A DNA stretch of 60,549 bases from Burkholderia anthina (GCF_902498995.1 NZ_CABVLY010000039.1:1-60549), one strand, 5' to 3'. Counted from the first letter of the stretch, positions 42,170 through 50,863 are shown. The notes: generated by a model not told the origin, from the sequence alone. Translations and numbers: made by a program.

Positions 42170-43951
42170 TCAGCGCTCGCCCGTCATCCGCCGGTACGCG
42201 TCGAGCAGCGACGTCTTGTAGACCACGCCCGCGAGCGTCGGCTCGGCTTCGCTTTCGATCACCGGCAGCCGTTCGCCCTGGAACGCCATGAAGCGTTCGA
42301 GCGCGCTCGCGAGCGGCATGTCGGGCGTGAGCAGCGGAAACGGCGTATGCGCGTAGTGCGCGGCCGTCTTGTCGGTCGTATCGCGCTTGTCGAGCAGGTC
42401 GGACGTGATGTCCTTCAGCGCGACCGCACCGCGAAAGCGCCCGGTGTCGTCGGTCACGTACAGATACTTCACCGGATATTCGAGAAACACGCGCGTCATG
42501 TCGGCCACGCTCGCGGTGAGCGGCACGACCGTCTGCGCGGGCTGGATCAACTGGCGCATCTGCGTGGTGCGCAGGCGCACCCGTTCTTCCGCGTCCTGGT
42601 GGTGGCGCAGCGTGATCTCGTACATCGACGTCGTGCCCGTCGCACGCGCGACGAAATACGCGAACACGCACGACACCAGCAGCGGCAGCACGACCTGGTA
42701 GCTCAGCGTCATCTCGAAGATCATCAGGATCGCCATCAGCGGCGCCTGCGTGGCGCCGGCCATGAACGCGCCCATTCCGACCATCGCATACGCGAAGTAC
42801 GCGGACGTGTGGCCCGGCCACAGCGCGTTCATCGCGATCCCGAACAGCGAGCCGAACACCGCGCCGACGAACAGCGTCGGCGTGAAGACGCCGCCGACCG
42901 CGCCGGAGCCGGCCGTCGCGGCCGTCGCGACGATCTTGAACACCAGCACCGCGACGAGCGCCTGCCAGGTCCACGGCGAATGCAGGATGTGGTTCACGAC
43001 GCTGTAGCCGTTGCCCCACACGTCCGGAATCCACACCGAGATCACGCCGACGACGAGGCCGCCGATCGCGAGCCGCACCGGCAGCGGCACGGGCAGCCGC
43101 TTGAACTGGTTCTTCGACGCATCGAGCAGGTGCAGGAACTGTGGCGCGAGTACGCCGCACAGCGCGCCGAGCACGACGAACAGCAGCACCTCGGGGCCCG
43201 TGACGGCGGGGAACACCGGCATCTCGTACGGCGGCCGGTAGCCGGCGAATTCGCGCATCACGATGTTCGCGACGACCGACGCGACGACCATCGGTCCGAA
43301 GCTTTCCATCGCGATCGTGCCGAGCACGATTTCGGAAACGAAGAACGCGCCGGCGATCGGCGCGTTGTACGCGGACGTGATGCCGGCCGCGGCGCCGCAC
43401 GCGACGAGCAGGCGTAGACGCGGCGGATCGAAGTGCACGAAGCGGCCGACCAGCGACGCGGCGAGCGCCGCGAGCTGCACCATCGGGCCTTCGCGGCCGA
43501 TCGAGCCGCCGCTGCCGATGGTCAGCAGCGACGACACGCTGCGCCACAGGCTCTGCCGCACCGGCACGATGCCGTCGCCGAGCGCGACGGCTTCCATGTA
43601 GTCGGTCTTGCCGGATTGCCTGTCGCCGCGCGTCGCGAGCAGCAGCACGCAGCCGGCGAGGAAGCCGCCCGCGGCCGGCATCCAGAACCGCACGTACCAC
43701 GGCAGGTTTTTCGCCATCTGCACGAAGCTGCCGCTGTGCCCCGAGATCAGGCGCTGCATCAGGTCGATGCCTTCGCGGAACGCCATCGTGGCGAAGGCGC
43801 CGCCGACGCCGACGATGGCCGACCAGATCAGCATCGTATGGGCGTCCGACAGGCGGAACAGCGTTTGGGCGCGAGTGCGCAGCTTCAGCAGGAACGAGAG
43901 CACGGCTGAAAGAGAGCGGAAAAGAGGACGAGGGAAACCGTCGCGAAGCAT
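42170..43951 (-). CDS. ClC-family chloride transporter with C-terminal CBS domains
   Basis: A 593-residue protein. The ClC core (about 40-430) carries the anion-selectivity motifs GSGGSIGREGP and GSGAVGGVFTP. The glutamate of GREGP is the gating glutamate, expected for H+/Cl- exchange or gated channels. Two CBS domains follow (about 450-585, ending VPLTASVADMTRVFLEYP and LASALERFMAFQGERLPV), a feature absent from E. coli ClcA/ClcB. The start is uncertain: ATG at 43951, GTG at 43903 or TTG at 44026 are all in frame and none has a strong ribosome site. It follows the YeiH gene on the same strand. Confidence 0.9.
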   Translation of the reverse strand: MLRDGFPRPLFRSLSAVLSFLLKLRTRAQTLFRLSDAHTMLIWSAIVGVGGAFATMAFREGIDLMQRLISGHSGSFVQMAKNLPWYVRFWMPAAGGFLAGCVLLLATRGDRQSGKTDYMEAVALGDGIVPVRQSLWRSVSSLLTIGSGGSIGREGPMVQLAALAASLVGRFVHFDPPRLRLLVACGAAAGITSAYNAPIAGAFFVSEIVLGTIAMESFGPMVVASVVANIVMREFAGYRPPYEMPVFPAVTGPEVLLFVVLGALCGVLAPQFLHLLDASKNQFKRLPVPLPVRLAIGGLVVGVISVWIPDVWGNGYSVVNHILHSPWTWQALVAVLVFKIVATAATAGSGAVGGVFTPTLFVGAVFGSLFGIAMNALWPGHTSAYFAYAMVGMGAFMAGATQAPLMAILMIFEMTLSYQVVLPLLVSCVFAYFVARATGTTSMYEITLRHHQDAEERVRLRTTQMRQLIQPAQTVVPLTASVADMTRVFLEYPVKYLYVTDDTGRFRGAVALKDITSDLLDKRDTTDKTAAHYAHTPFPLLTPDMPLASALERFMAFQGERLPVIESEAEPTLAGVVYKTSLLDAYRRMTGER

Positions 43952-44018
43952 AGCATTGCGCCGCGCCCGCGGGACTTCCCCGTCGGGCGCGGCGCTCGTC
44001 GCGGCGTGGGCGTGCGGC

Positions 44019-45086
44019 TCAGCCAAGCCAGTGCTGCACGGCCAGCGTGATGCCGTAGCCGCCGGCGATCAGCCACACATACAGGATCAGGCCGGTGGTC
44101 AGCGCGCGGGGGCCGGCCTCGCGGATCTGCGAGACGCGCGTTTCGATGCCCAGGGCCGTCATCGCCATCGTCAGCGCGAAGGTATCGAGCACGTTCAGCG
44201 TATGCGTGACGTCGGCGGGCAGCACGTTCAGCGAGTTGACGATCACGAAGCCGAGGAAGCCGAGCGCGAACCAGGGCACGGCCACCTTGCGCTTGCCTTG
44301 CGCGCCGTCGGCGGTTGCCCGTGCGGAGCGGGCGAGCCACCAGCCGAGCGAGAGCAGCACCGGCACCAGCAGCATCACGCGCGTCATCTTGACGATCGTT
44401 GCGACGTGCGTGACCTGCGGGCTGATGTCGCTTGCCGCGCCGACCACCTGCGCGACCTCGTGGATCGTGCCGCCGAAGAACAGGCCGAGGCCGGCGGAGT
44501 CGAGATCGAGCAGGCCGGCGTGATACGCGAGCGGGTACAGGAACATCGACAGCGTGCCGAACAATACGACGCTACCGACGGCCATCGCGCTCTGGTGCGG
44601 CTTCGACTGCAGCGTCGACTCGAACGCGAGCACCGCGGCCGCGCCGCAGATCGCGCTGCCGGCGGCGGTCAGCAGCGCCGCGTCGCGATCGAGCTTCATC
44701 ACCTTCATGCCGACCCAGGTGCCGATCACGAGCGTACTGACGACCACCAGCACCGACACCGTGAGGCCCGGCAGGCCGACCTGCGCGATTTCCTGCAGGC
44801 TCACGCGCAAGCCGAAGAACGCGACCGCGATGCGCAGCAGCTTGCGCGCGGAAAAGTTGACGCCAGCCGCCCAGCTCGCCGGCATGCCGTCGCGCAGCGC
44901 GTTGCCGTACAGCGCGCCGGCGATGATCCCGACGATCAGCGGCGACAGGCCGAGCCCGGCGACGGCCGGCAGTTGCGACAGGCTGGTGACGGCGGCGGCG
45001 AACAGCGCGACGAACAGCACGCCGTTCAACTGGCCGCGCATCGACGGCGCGGCGTGGCCAAGATGGGGAGTCGGAGCAGTGGACAT
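44019..45086 (-). CDS. YeiH/UPF0324 family putative sulfate/sulfite exporter
   Basis: A 355-residue membrane protein with about ten hydrophobic segments. GLGLSPLIVGIIAGALYGNALR, LRIAVAFFGLRVSL, SAICGAAAVLAFE and FFGGTIHEVAQVVGAA are characteristic YeiH-family blocks. The E. coli homologue is proposed to export sulfate or sulfite, but direct proof is limited. It is divergent from a LysR regulator, as yeiH is from yeiE in enteric bacteria. With the sulfide locus 13 kb away, this may be a second sulfur-anion exit route. Confidence 0.88.
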   Translation of the reverse strand: MSTAPTPHLGHAAPSMRGQLNGVLFVALFAAAVTSLSQLPAVAGLGLSPLIVGIIAGALYGNALRDGMPASWAAGVNFSARKLLRIAVAFFGLRVSLQEIAQVGLPGLTVSVLVVVSTLVIGTWVGMKVMKLDRDAALLTAAGSAICGAAAVLAFESTLQSKPHQSAMAVGSVVLFGTLSMFLYPLAYHAGLLDLDSAGLGLFFGGTIHEVAQVVGAASDISPQVTHVATIVKMTRVMLLVPVLLSLGWWLARSARATADGAQGKRKVAVPWFALGFLGFVIVNSLNVLPADVTHTLNVLDTFALTMAMTALGIETRVSQIREAGPRALTTGLILYVWLIAGGYGITLAVQHWLG

Positions 45087-45134
45087 GGAGGCACCGTATG
45101 AAGCATGTTGCGATGTTCTAATCCTAATTTGGTT

Positions 45135-45144
45135 ATATCGATAT
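45135..45144. promoter_or_regulatory. AT-rich palindrome between yeiH-like and lysR genes
   Basis: ATATCGATAT is a perfect 10-bp palindrome in a strikingly AT-rich stretch (45105-45175) between the two divergent starts. It is a plausible LysR-type binding centre. Confidence 0.35.
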
Positions 45145-45197
45145 GAAAAATTGTGATTTGTGACGTAAACTATCCGGAAAGCCGATAATTCATCCCC

Positions 45198-46091
45198 ATG
45201 ACCCCGGATCAACTGATAACGTTCGCCGCCGTCGCCGAACACCTGAACATCAGCCGTGCCGCTGTCGCGCTGCATCTGTCGCAGCCGGCCGTATCGGGCC
45301 AGTTGCGCCTGCTGCAGGACGAGTTCGGCGAGCCGCTGTACCAGCGCGACGGCCGCGGCATCCGGCTGACGCCGGTCGGCGAACAGCTCGCGCAATACGC
45401 GAAGGCGCAGCGCGACACGTTCGCGCAGGCGCGCGCGTTTCGCGACGCGGTGCGCGGGCTCGACGCCGGCACGCTGCGCATCGGTGCGAGCACCACACCG
45501 GCCAGCTATCTGCTGCCGTACCTGATCGCGGCATTCCAGCCGCGCGCGCCGCGCGTGGCGATCCAGACGATGAGCGGCAATACGGCCGACGTGGTCGCCG
45601 CGCTGGCATCGCTCGACATCGCGATGATCGAAGGGCCGCCCGGCGAGACGCTGCCGCCCGGCACCGCCGTGCATGCGTGGCACGAGGACGAGATCGTCGC
45701 GATCGTGCCGGCCGGGCATCCGCTCGCCGCGCCCGGGTACGACGCGGGCGTCGCGCTCGACGCGCTCGCCGCGCATCCGCTCGTGTTGCGCGAGGAGGGC
45801 TCCGGCGTGCGCCAGCTCGTCGAGCGTGCGTTTGCGCACGGCGGCGCGCCGATGCGCGTCGCGTTCGAGATTTCAGGCGTCGAGGCCGTGAAGGAAGCCG
45901 TGCGCGCGGGGATGGGCGTCGGTTTCGTGTCCGCGATGTCGCTGCGCCATCAGGATGCGGCGCTCGTGGCGCGTTCGCTGGCGCCCGAGCCGCTCACGCG
46001 CCATTTCTCGATTCTCGTGCCGCACGGTGCCGCGCCATCGCGCGTGGCCGTCCAGTTCCTCGACATGAGCCTCACGCACGACGCCGGATAA
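45198..46091 (+). CDS. LysR-family regulator, YeiE-like
   Basis: A 297-residue LysR protein. The helix-turn-helix is at residues 2-60 (TPDQLITFAAVAEHLNISRAAVALHLSQPAVSGQLRLLQDEFG), followed by an effector domain (GTLRIGASTTPASYLLPYLIAAFQ at about 93-116). The sequence type and its position divergent from a YeiH exporter make it YeiE-like. YeiE of enteric bacteria has been linked to sulfite sensing; that ligand here is inference only. Confidence 0.9.
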   Translation: MTPDQLITFAAVAEHLNISRAAVALHLSQPAVSGQLRLLQDEFGEPLYQRDGRGIRLTPVGEQLAQYAKAQRDTFAQARAFRDAVRGLDAGTLRIGASTTPASYLLPYLIAAFQPRAPRVAIQTMSGNTADVVAALASLDIAMIEGPPGETLPPGTAVHAWHEDEIVAIVPAGHPLAAPGYDAGVALDALAAHPLVLREEGSGVRQLVERAFAHGGAPMRVAFEISGVEAVKEAVRAGMGVGFVSAMSLRHQDAALVARSLAPEPLTRHFSILVPHGAAPSRVAVQFLDMSLTHDAG

Positions 46092-46215
46092 GCGGGCCGG
46101 GCGCAGCCCGGGAACGCCGGGTGCGCGTCGGCTGGCGCGTACTTGCACGCCGGTCCGGCCTAGGGATTTCCTCTATGGCGCACGCCAAAGGCGAAGCGCA
46201 CCATCCGTCTCAAGC

Positions 46216-46235
46216 AAATGGAACCGGTTCCATTT
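46216..46235. promoter_or_regulatory. Perfect LacI-type operator (PtxS site) before kguE
   Basis: AAATGGAACCGGTTCCATTT is a perfect 20-bp palindrome with the central CG-type symmetry of LacI-family operators and the AACCGGTT core seen in PtxS sites of Pseudomonas (TGAAACCGGTTTCA). It ends 19 bp before the kguE start, so binding would block transcription or initiation. Confidence 0.8.
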
Positions 46236-46254
46236 CGGAAAGAAAGGGCGAGAA

Positions 46255-47019
46255 ATGGCAGACATCGTGATCGTGGCGAGTGCATTCGGGATGGACCGCG
46301 TGCGCCAGCAGGGCCACCGTGCATTCATCGAGACCGCGGCGGCGTCCAGTGCGACCGGTTTCGAAGTGCGGCGCGAGTTGTTCGCGTCGGACGACGACGC
46401 GACGCCGGGCGCGCTGGCCGCGCTCGGCGCGGAACTCGCCGCGCACGGGCTGTGGTCGGTCTACTCGACGCCGGCCACGCTGTATACGGAAACGGGCGCG
46501 CTCGATGCCGACGCGTTGCGCGACACGCTCGTGGAAGCCGACGCGCTCGGCGCGCGCTTCGTCAAATTCCAGCTCGGCGGCTTCGCCGGCGACGCGCACG
46601 CGGCCGACCTCGTCGCGCTGTCGCGCGGCGCGCGGGCCCGCGTGGTGGTCGAGAACGGCCAGCTGCCGGTGGGCGGCGCGCTCGCGCAGTTTCGCGGGCT
46701 GTTCGCCGCGTTGAGCGCCGCGGGCATGCCGGATGCGGTCGGCATGACGTTCGATATCGGCAACTGGCAGTGGCCGGGCGAAGCGCCGCTCGCATGCGCG
46801 CAGGTGCTCGCGCCGCATGTGGAATACATTCATTGCAAGGCCGTTGAAGGCGAGGGTGCGCGCCGTTTCGCGGTGGCCCCGGCGCCGGGCGATCCGCTCG
46901 TCGCGGGCGTGCTCGCGGCCTTGCCGCAAGCGGTGCCGCGCGGCATCGAGTTTCCGTTCGATGCGGCCGACCTGGCGGGCGATGCCGGCCGGCGCGTCGC
47001 GTGGCTCGCCGCCGCGTGA
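46255..47019 (+). CDS. kguE: KguE, sugar phosphate isomerase/epimerase-family protein of 2-ketogluconate operon
   Basis: A 254-residue TIM-barrel protein of the xylose-isomerase-like family. VKFQLGGF, VVVENGQLPVGG and GMTFDIGNWQWPGE supply acidic and His/Trp residues typical of the metal-binding barrel ends. In pseudomonads KguE is the first gene of kguEKTD and is annotated as an epimerase whose exact reaction is unproven. AAAGGGCGAG lies before the ATG. The PtxS-type palindrome is immediately upstream, and the kinase follows after 28 bp. Confidence 0.85.
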   Translation: MADIVIVASAFGMDRVRQQGHRAFIETAAASSATGFEVRRELFASDDDATPGALAALGAELAAHGLWSVYSTPATLYTETGALDADALRDTLVEADALGARFVKFQLGGFAGDAHAADLVALSRGARARVVVENGQLPVGGALAQFRGLFAALSAAGMPDAVGMTFDIGNWQWPGEAPLACAQVLAPHVEYIHCKAVEGEGARRFAVAPAPGDPLVAGVLAALPQAVPRGIEFPFDAADLAGDAGRRVAWLAAA

Positions 47020-47047
47020 CATCGGAAGGACACGGAGGAATTCAGTC

Positions 47048-48040
47048 ATGAAAGCAGCACTCGATGTCGTGACCTACGGCGAAGCGATGGCGATGTTCGT
47101 CGCCGCCGAGCCGGGCCACCTCGCGCACGCGGCGCAATTCACGAAGCGGATCGCGGGCGCGGACCTGAACGTGGCGATCGGCCTGTCGCGGCTCGGCTTC
47201 CGGGTCGGCTGGATGAGCCGGGTCGGCCGCGATTCGTTCGGCGGCTACGTGCTCGACACGCTGGCGCGCGAAGGCATCGATGCGTCGTGCGTGACCGTCG
47301 ATCCGCGCTATCCGACCGGCTTCCAGCTGAAGTCGCGCAACGACGACGGCAGCGACCCGGCCGTCGAATATTTCCGCAAGGGCTCCGCCGCGAGCCACCT
47401 GTCGTGCGACGACTACGTGGCCGACTACGTGCTCGGCGCGCGTCACCTGCACCTGACGGGTGTCGCGCCGGCGATCTCCGCGACGTCGTGCGAGCTCGCG
47501 TTTCGTCTCGCACGCGAGATGCGCGCGGCCGGCAAGACGATTTCGTTCGACCCGAACCTGCGCCCGACGCTGTGGCCGTCCGCCGACGTGATGGCGACGA
47601 CGCTGAACGCGCTGGCGGCACTCGCCGACTGGGTGCTGCCGGGCCTGTCCGAAGGGCGGCAGCTTACCGGGCACGACGCGCCGGCCGACATCGCGGGTTT
47701 CTACCTGGCGCAGGGTGCGCGCGGCGTGGTGATCAAGCTGGGTGCCGAAGGCGCGTACTTCCGCACGGCCGACGGCCGCGAGGGCACGGTGACCGGCGAG
47801 CGCGTCGCGAACGTGGTCGACACGGTCGGGGCCGGCGACGGCTTCGCGGTCGGTGTGGTCAGCGCGCTGCTGGAAGGCCGCTCCGTGGAGCAGGCCGTCG
47901 CGCGCGGCAACCGCATCGGGGCGCTGGCGATCCAGGTGATCGGCGACTCGGAAGGCCTGCCGACCCGTGCGGCACTCGATCGGCTCGAAAACGTCGACAA
48001 TTGCGCCGAGCGCTTGCAGGAAACCGCCGCCGCGCAATGA
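47048..48040 (+). CDS. kguK: 2-ketogluconate kinase KguK (PfkB family)
   Basis: A 330-residue ribokinase-fold enzyme. YGEAMAMFVAAEPGHL and RIAGADLNVAIGLSRLG form the substrate side. The C-terminal signature is DTVGAGD at 258-264, with Asp264 the catalytic base. FDPNLRPTLWPS is shared with ketogluconate/KDG kinases. Position second in a kguE-K-T-D cluster supports phosphorylation of 2-ketogluconate to 2-keto-6-phosphogluconate. GGAGG lies upstream of the ATG at 47048. A 250-bp spacer with three hairpin repeats separates it from kguT. Confidence 0.9.
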   Translation: MKAALDVVTYGEAMAMFVAAEPGHLAHAAQFTKRIAGADLNVAIGLSRLGFRVGWMSRVGRDSFGGYVLDTLAREGIDASCVTVDPRYPTGFQLKSRNDDGSDPAVEYFRKGSAASHLSCDDYVADYVLGARHLHLTGVAPAISATSCELAFRLAREMRAAGKTISFDPNLRPTLWPSADVMATTLNALAALADWVLPGLSEGRQLTGHDAPADIAGFYLAQGARGVVIKLGAEGAYFRTADGREGTVTGERVANVVDTVGAGDGFAVGVVSALLEGRSVEQAVARGNRIGALAIQVIGDSEGLPTRAALDRLENVDNCAERLQETAAAQ

Positions 48041-48146
48041 GAGGCCGGGCACGGCACAATCCGCGGACCCAGTTCGTGCTTCGTGCACGGTTTTGCATGA
48101 GGCCGGATCCGGCGCCGATGCGCCGATGCCGGTCGATTCCCGAAAG

Positions 48147-48180
48147 GGTGGGGGGCAGTGCTGAAGCGCCGGCTTCCACC
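48147..48180. repeat. 34-bp palindromic repeat, copy 1 (TGAA loop)
   Basis: The layout is 10-bp outer arm, 5-bp inner arm, TGAA loop, 5-bp inner arm, 10-bp outer arm. The outer arms start GGTGG and end CCACC. The inner stem is imperfect (AGTGC/GCGCC) and the outer arms have mismatches, making this the most degenerate of the three copies here. Confidence 0.75.
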
Positions 48181-48191
48181 GACCGCCGCAG

Positions 48192-48225
48192 GGTGAGAGT
48201 AGGCGCTGAAGCGCCAACACTCACC
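48192..48225. repeat. 34-bp palindromic repeat, copy 2 (TGAA loop)
   Basis: Same 34-bp design: outer arms GGTGAGAGTA and AACACTCACC, inner stem GGCGC-TGAA-GCGCC. It begins 45 bp after copy 1. As RNA it folds into a stable hairpin. Confidence 0.8.
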
Positions 48226-48238
48226 AACAGCGGCATGG

Positions 48239-48272
48239 GGTGGGAGTCAGCGCTGAAGCGCTAACTCCCACC
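48239..48272. repeat. 34-bp palindromic repeat, copy 3 (TGAA loop)
   Basis: The best copy: GGTGGGAGT and ACTCCCACC outer arms pair perfectly, with inner stem AGCGC-TGAA-GCGCT. It begins 47 bp after copy 2 and ends 18 bp before the kguT start, so the hairpin would sit just before the ribosome site (AGGAG at 48278-48282). Confidence 0.85.
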
Positions 48273-48290
48273 GACATAGGAGACACACTG

Positions 48291-49571
48291 ATGGCAGCCA
48301 ATCTCGCAGCCCGACGCTGGTGGACGATCATGCCGATCGTCTTCATCACCTACAGCCTCGCTTACCTCGACCGCGCGAACTACGGGTTCGCGGCGGCGGC
48401 CGGCATCAACCAGGACCTCGGGATCAGCAAGGGCCTGTCGTCGCTGATCGGCGCGCTGTTCTTCCTCGGCTACTTCTTCTTCCAGATCCCGGGCGCGATC
48501 TATGCGGAGCGCCGCAGCGTCAAGAAGCTCGTGTTCGTCAGCCTCGTGCTGTGGGGCGGCTGCGCGGCGCTCACGGGCATCGTCAGCAACATCCCGTCGC
48601 TGATGGCGATCCGGTTCGTGCTCGGCGTCGTCGAAGCGGCCGTGATGCCCGCGATGCTGATCTACATCAGCAACTGGTTCACGAAGAACGAGCGCTCGCG
48701 CGCGAACACGTTCCTGATCCTCGGCAACCCGGTGACGGTGTTGTGGATGTCGGTCGTGTCCGGTTATCTGGTCCACGAATTCGGCTGGCGCCACATGTTC
48801 ATCGCCGAAGGCGTGCCGGCCGTGATCTGGGCCGTGTGCTGGTGGTTCCTCGTGCAGGACAAGCCGGCCGAATCGCCGTGGCTCACCGCACAGGAGAAAC
48901 GCGACCTCGACGCGGCGCTCGCGGCCGAACAGGCGGCGATCAAGCCGATGCGCAACTACGGCGAGGCGTTCCGTTCGCCGGCCGTGATCAAGCTGTGCGC
49001 ACAGTACTTCTGCTGGAGCATCGGCGTGTACGGCTTCGTGCTGTGGCTGCCGTCGATCGTCAAGAACGGCTCCGCACTGGGGATGGTCGCGACCGGCTGG
49101 CTGTCGGCGCTGCCGTATCTCGCGGCGACGATCGCGATGCTCGTCGCATCGTGGGCGTCGGACAAGGTCGGCTCGCGCCGCGGCTTCGTGTGGCCGTTCC
49201 TGCTGGTCGGCGCTGCCGCATTCGCCGCGTCGTATGCGCTCGGCTCGTCGCATTTCTGGATCTCGTATGCGCTGCTCGTCGTCGCGGGCGCCGCGATGTA
49301 TGCCCCGTACGGCCCGTTCTTCGCGATCGTGCCGGAACTGCTGCCGAAGAACGTCGCCGGCGGCGCGATGGCGCTGATCAACAGCATGGGCGCGCTCGGC
49401 TCGTTCGTCGGCTCGTACTTCGTCGGCTACCTGAACGGGGCGACCGGGTCGCCGGTCGCATCGTATGCGTTCATGAGCGTCGCGCTCGTCGCGGCGGTGA
49501 TCCTCACGCTGTCCGTCAAACCCCAGGCGCGCGACGAGCACTCGCTCGCGGCGCCGCTGCAAGGAAAATGA
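48291..49571 (+). CDS. kguT: 2-ketogluconate transporter KguT (MFS)
   Basis: A 426-residue major-facilitator permease with twelve predicted helices in two halves. AYLDRANYGFAAAAGINQDLGIS and GYFFFQIPGAIYAERRSVKKLV are typical of the anion:cation (ACS) branch that carries sugar acids, hexuronates and tartrate. Its place in the kgu cluster points to 2-ketogluconate/proton symport at the inner membrane. AGGAG precedes the ATG at 48291; the frame extends upstream only through the hairpin repeats. It is followed after 4 bp by kguD. Confidence 0.9.
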   Translation: MAANLAARRWWTIMPIVFITYSLAYLDRANYGFAAAAGINQDLGISKGLSSLIGALFFLGYFFFQIPGAIYAERRSVKKLVFVSLVLWGGCAALTGIVSNIPSLMAIRFVLGVVEAAVMPAMLIYISNWFTKNERSRANTFLILGNPVTVLWMSVVSGYLVHEFGWRHMFIAEGVPAVIWAVCWWFLVQDKPAESPWLTAQEKRDLDAALAAEQAAIKPMRNYGEAFRSPAVIKLCAQYFCWSIGVYGFVLWLPSIVKNGSALGMVATGWLSALPYLAATIAMLVASWASDKVGSRRGFVWPFLLVGAAAFAASYALGSSHFWISYALLVVAGAAMYAPYGPFFAIVPELLPKNVAGGAMALINSMGALGSFVGSYFVGYLNGATGSPVASYAFMSVALVAAVILTLSVKPQARDEHSLAAPLQGK

Positions 49572-49575
49572 AACG

Positions 49576-50541
49576 ATGAAGCCCCGTATCGTCGCGTACA
49601 AGCCGCTGCCCGATGACGTTCTCGCGTACCTGCGCGAGCATGCGGAGGTCGTGCAGGCCGACGGCGCCGACACGCTCGCCGATGCGCTCGGCGACGCGGA
49701 CGGCGCGATCGGCGCGAGCCTGAAGGTCACGCCCGAAATGCTCGATCGCGCGCCGCGGCTGAAGGCCTGGTCGACGATCTCGGTCGGCTACGACAACTTC
49801 GACGTCGACGACCTGACGCGGCGCGGCATCGTGCTCGCGCATACGCCCGACGTGCTGACCGAATCGACCGCCGACACCGTGTTCTCGCTGATCCTCGCGT
49901 CCGCGCGGCGCGTGGTCGAACTGGCGGAGTGGGTGAAGGCGGGCCACTGGCAGCGCAGCATCGGCCCCGACCTGTACGGCACCGACGTGCAGGGCAAGAC
50001 GCTCGGCATCGTCGGGCTCGGGCGGATCGGCGGGGCGGTCGCGCGCCGCGCGGCGCTCGGCTTCCGGATGCAGGTGCTGTATGCGAACCGGTCCGCGCAC
50101 GCGGAAGCCGAGACGCAGTACGGCGCGCGCCGCGTGACGCTCGACGCCTTGCTCGCGCAGTCGGATTTCGTGTGCCTGCAGGTGCCGCTGTCGCCGCAAA
50201 CGCATCATATGATCGGCGCGGCCGAATTCGCGAAGATGAAGCGCGGCGCGATCCTGATCAACGCATCGCGCGGGCCGGTGGTCGACGAGGCCGCGCTGAT
50301 CGACGCGCTGCGCGCGGGCACGATCCGCGGCGCGGGGCTCGACGTGTTCGAGAAGGAGCCGTTGCCGGCGGATTCGCCGCTGCTGCAGATGCGCAACGTC
50401 GTCGCGCTGCCGCATATCGGCTCGGCGACGCACGAGACGCGCCACGCGATGGCGCGCTGCGCCGCGGAAAACCTGGTCGGCGCGCTGGCCGGCACGCTGC
50501 GCACGAATCTCGTCAATCCCGGCGCGCTCGCGCGCGCCTGA
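49576..50541 (+). CDS. kguD: 2-keto-6-phosphogluconate reductase KguD (D-2-hydroxyacid dehydrogenase family)
   Basis: A 321-residue NAD(P)-dependent D-isomer 2-hydroxyacid dehydrogenase. The Rossmann motif is GLGRIGGAVARRAALGF at about 144-160. Catalytic elements are NASRGPVVDE (Arg), DVFEKEP (Glu) and LPHIGSAT (His). It would reduce 2-keto-6-phosphogluconate to 6-phosphogluconate, feeding the Entner-Doudoroff pathway. By sequence alone it resembles GhrB-type glyoxylate/2-ketogluconate reductases; the operon decides the assignment. It starts 4 bp after kguT. Confidence 0.9.
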   Translation: MKPRIVAYKPLPDDVLAYLREHAEVVQADGADTLADALGDADGAIGASLKVTPEMLDRAPRLKAWSTISVGYDNFDVDDLTRRGIVLAHTPDVLTESTADTVFSLILASARRVVELAEWVKAGHWQRSIGPDLYGTDVQGKTLGIVGLGRIGGAVARRAALGFRMQVLYANRSAHAEAETQYGARRVTLDALLAQSDFVCLQVPLSPQTHHMIGAAEFAKMKRGAILINASRGPVVDEAALIDALRAGTIRGAGLDVFEKEPLPADSPLLQMRNVVALPHIGSATHETRHAMARCAAENLVGALAGTLRTNLVNPGALARA

Positions 50542-50553
50542 GCGCCGACGGCC

Positions 50554-50573
50554 GGCCGGCGAGGCCGCCGGCC
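50554..50573 (+). terminator. Hairpin after kguD
   Basis: GGCCGGC (50554-50560) and GCCGGCC (50567-50573) form a 7-bp stem 12 nt after the stop. The T-tract is poor (CCCATTAG). Confidence 0.4.
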
Positions 50574-50776
50574 CCATTAGAGCCGGTAGTATTGGTACCG
50601 GAGGGCAGGCTGCGTTATGATCGCCCGCTCGTCGCATCCGCGGCCCGGCCCACCTTGCCGGCGGCGTCCGGCGACGGGCATCCGTGCCAGATCCGGTGCG
50701 GCCGGCCGCTGTTCGTTGCAGCAGATGACCGGAGCGGGCGCGAATGCGCCGGCTTCGGTCGATCGCGCGGCATCGG

Positions 50777-50810
50777 ATCGGCATGGGCGCTGAAGCGCCG
50801 ACGCTGATCG
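50777..50810. repeat. 34-bp palindromic repeat, copy 4, upstream of ptxS
   Basis: Same length and layout as the kguK-kguT copies: outer arms GATCGGCATG and GACGCTGATC (partly paired) and a perfect GGCGC-TGAA-GCGCC core. It lies in the 322-bp kguD-ptxS gap, 54 bp before the ptxS ATG. Confidence 0.7.
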
Positions 50811-50863
50811 ACAGCGGCCCGCGCCGGGTGGCTTTCGTATCCAACAACAAAGTCCGTCCGCAC

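Noticed and set aside
48147..48272. Possible small CRISPR array
   Set aside because: The three repeats are themselves palindromes with differing arms, spacers are only 11-13 bp, and no cas gene is nearby.
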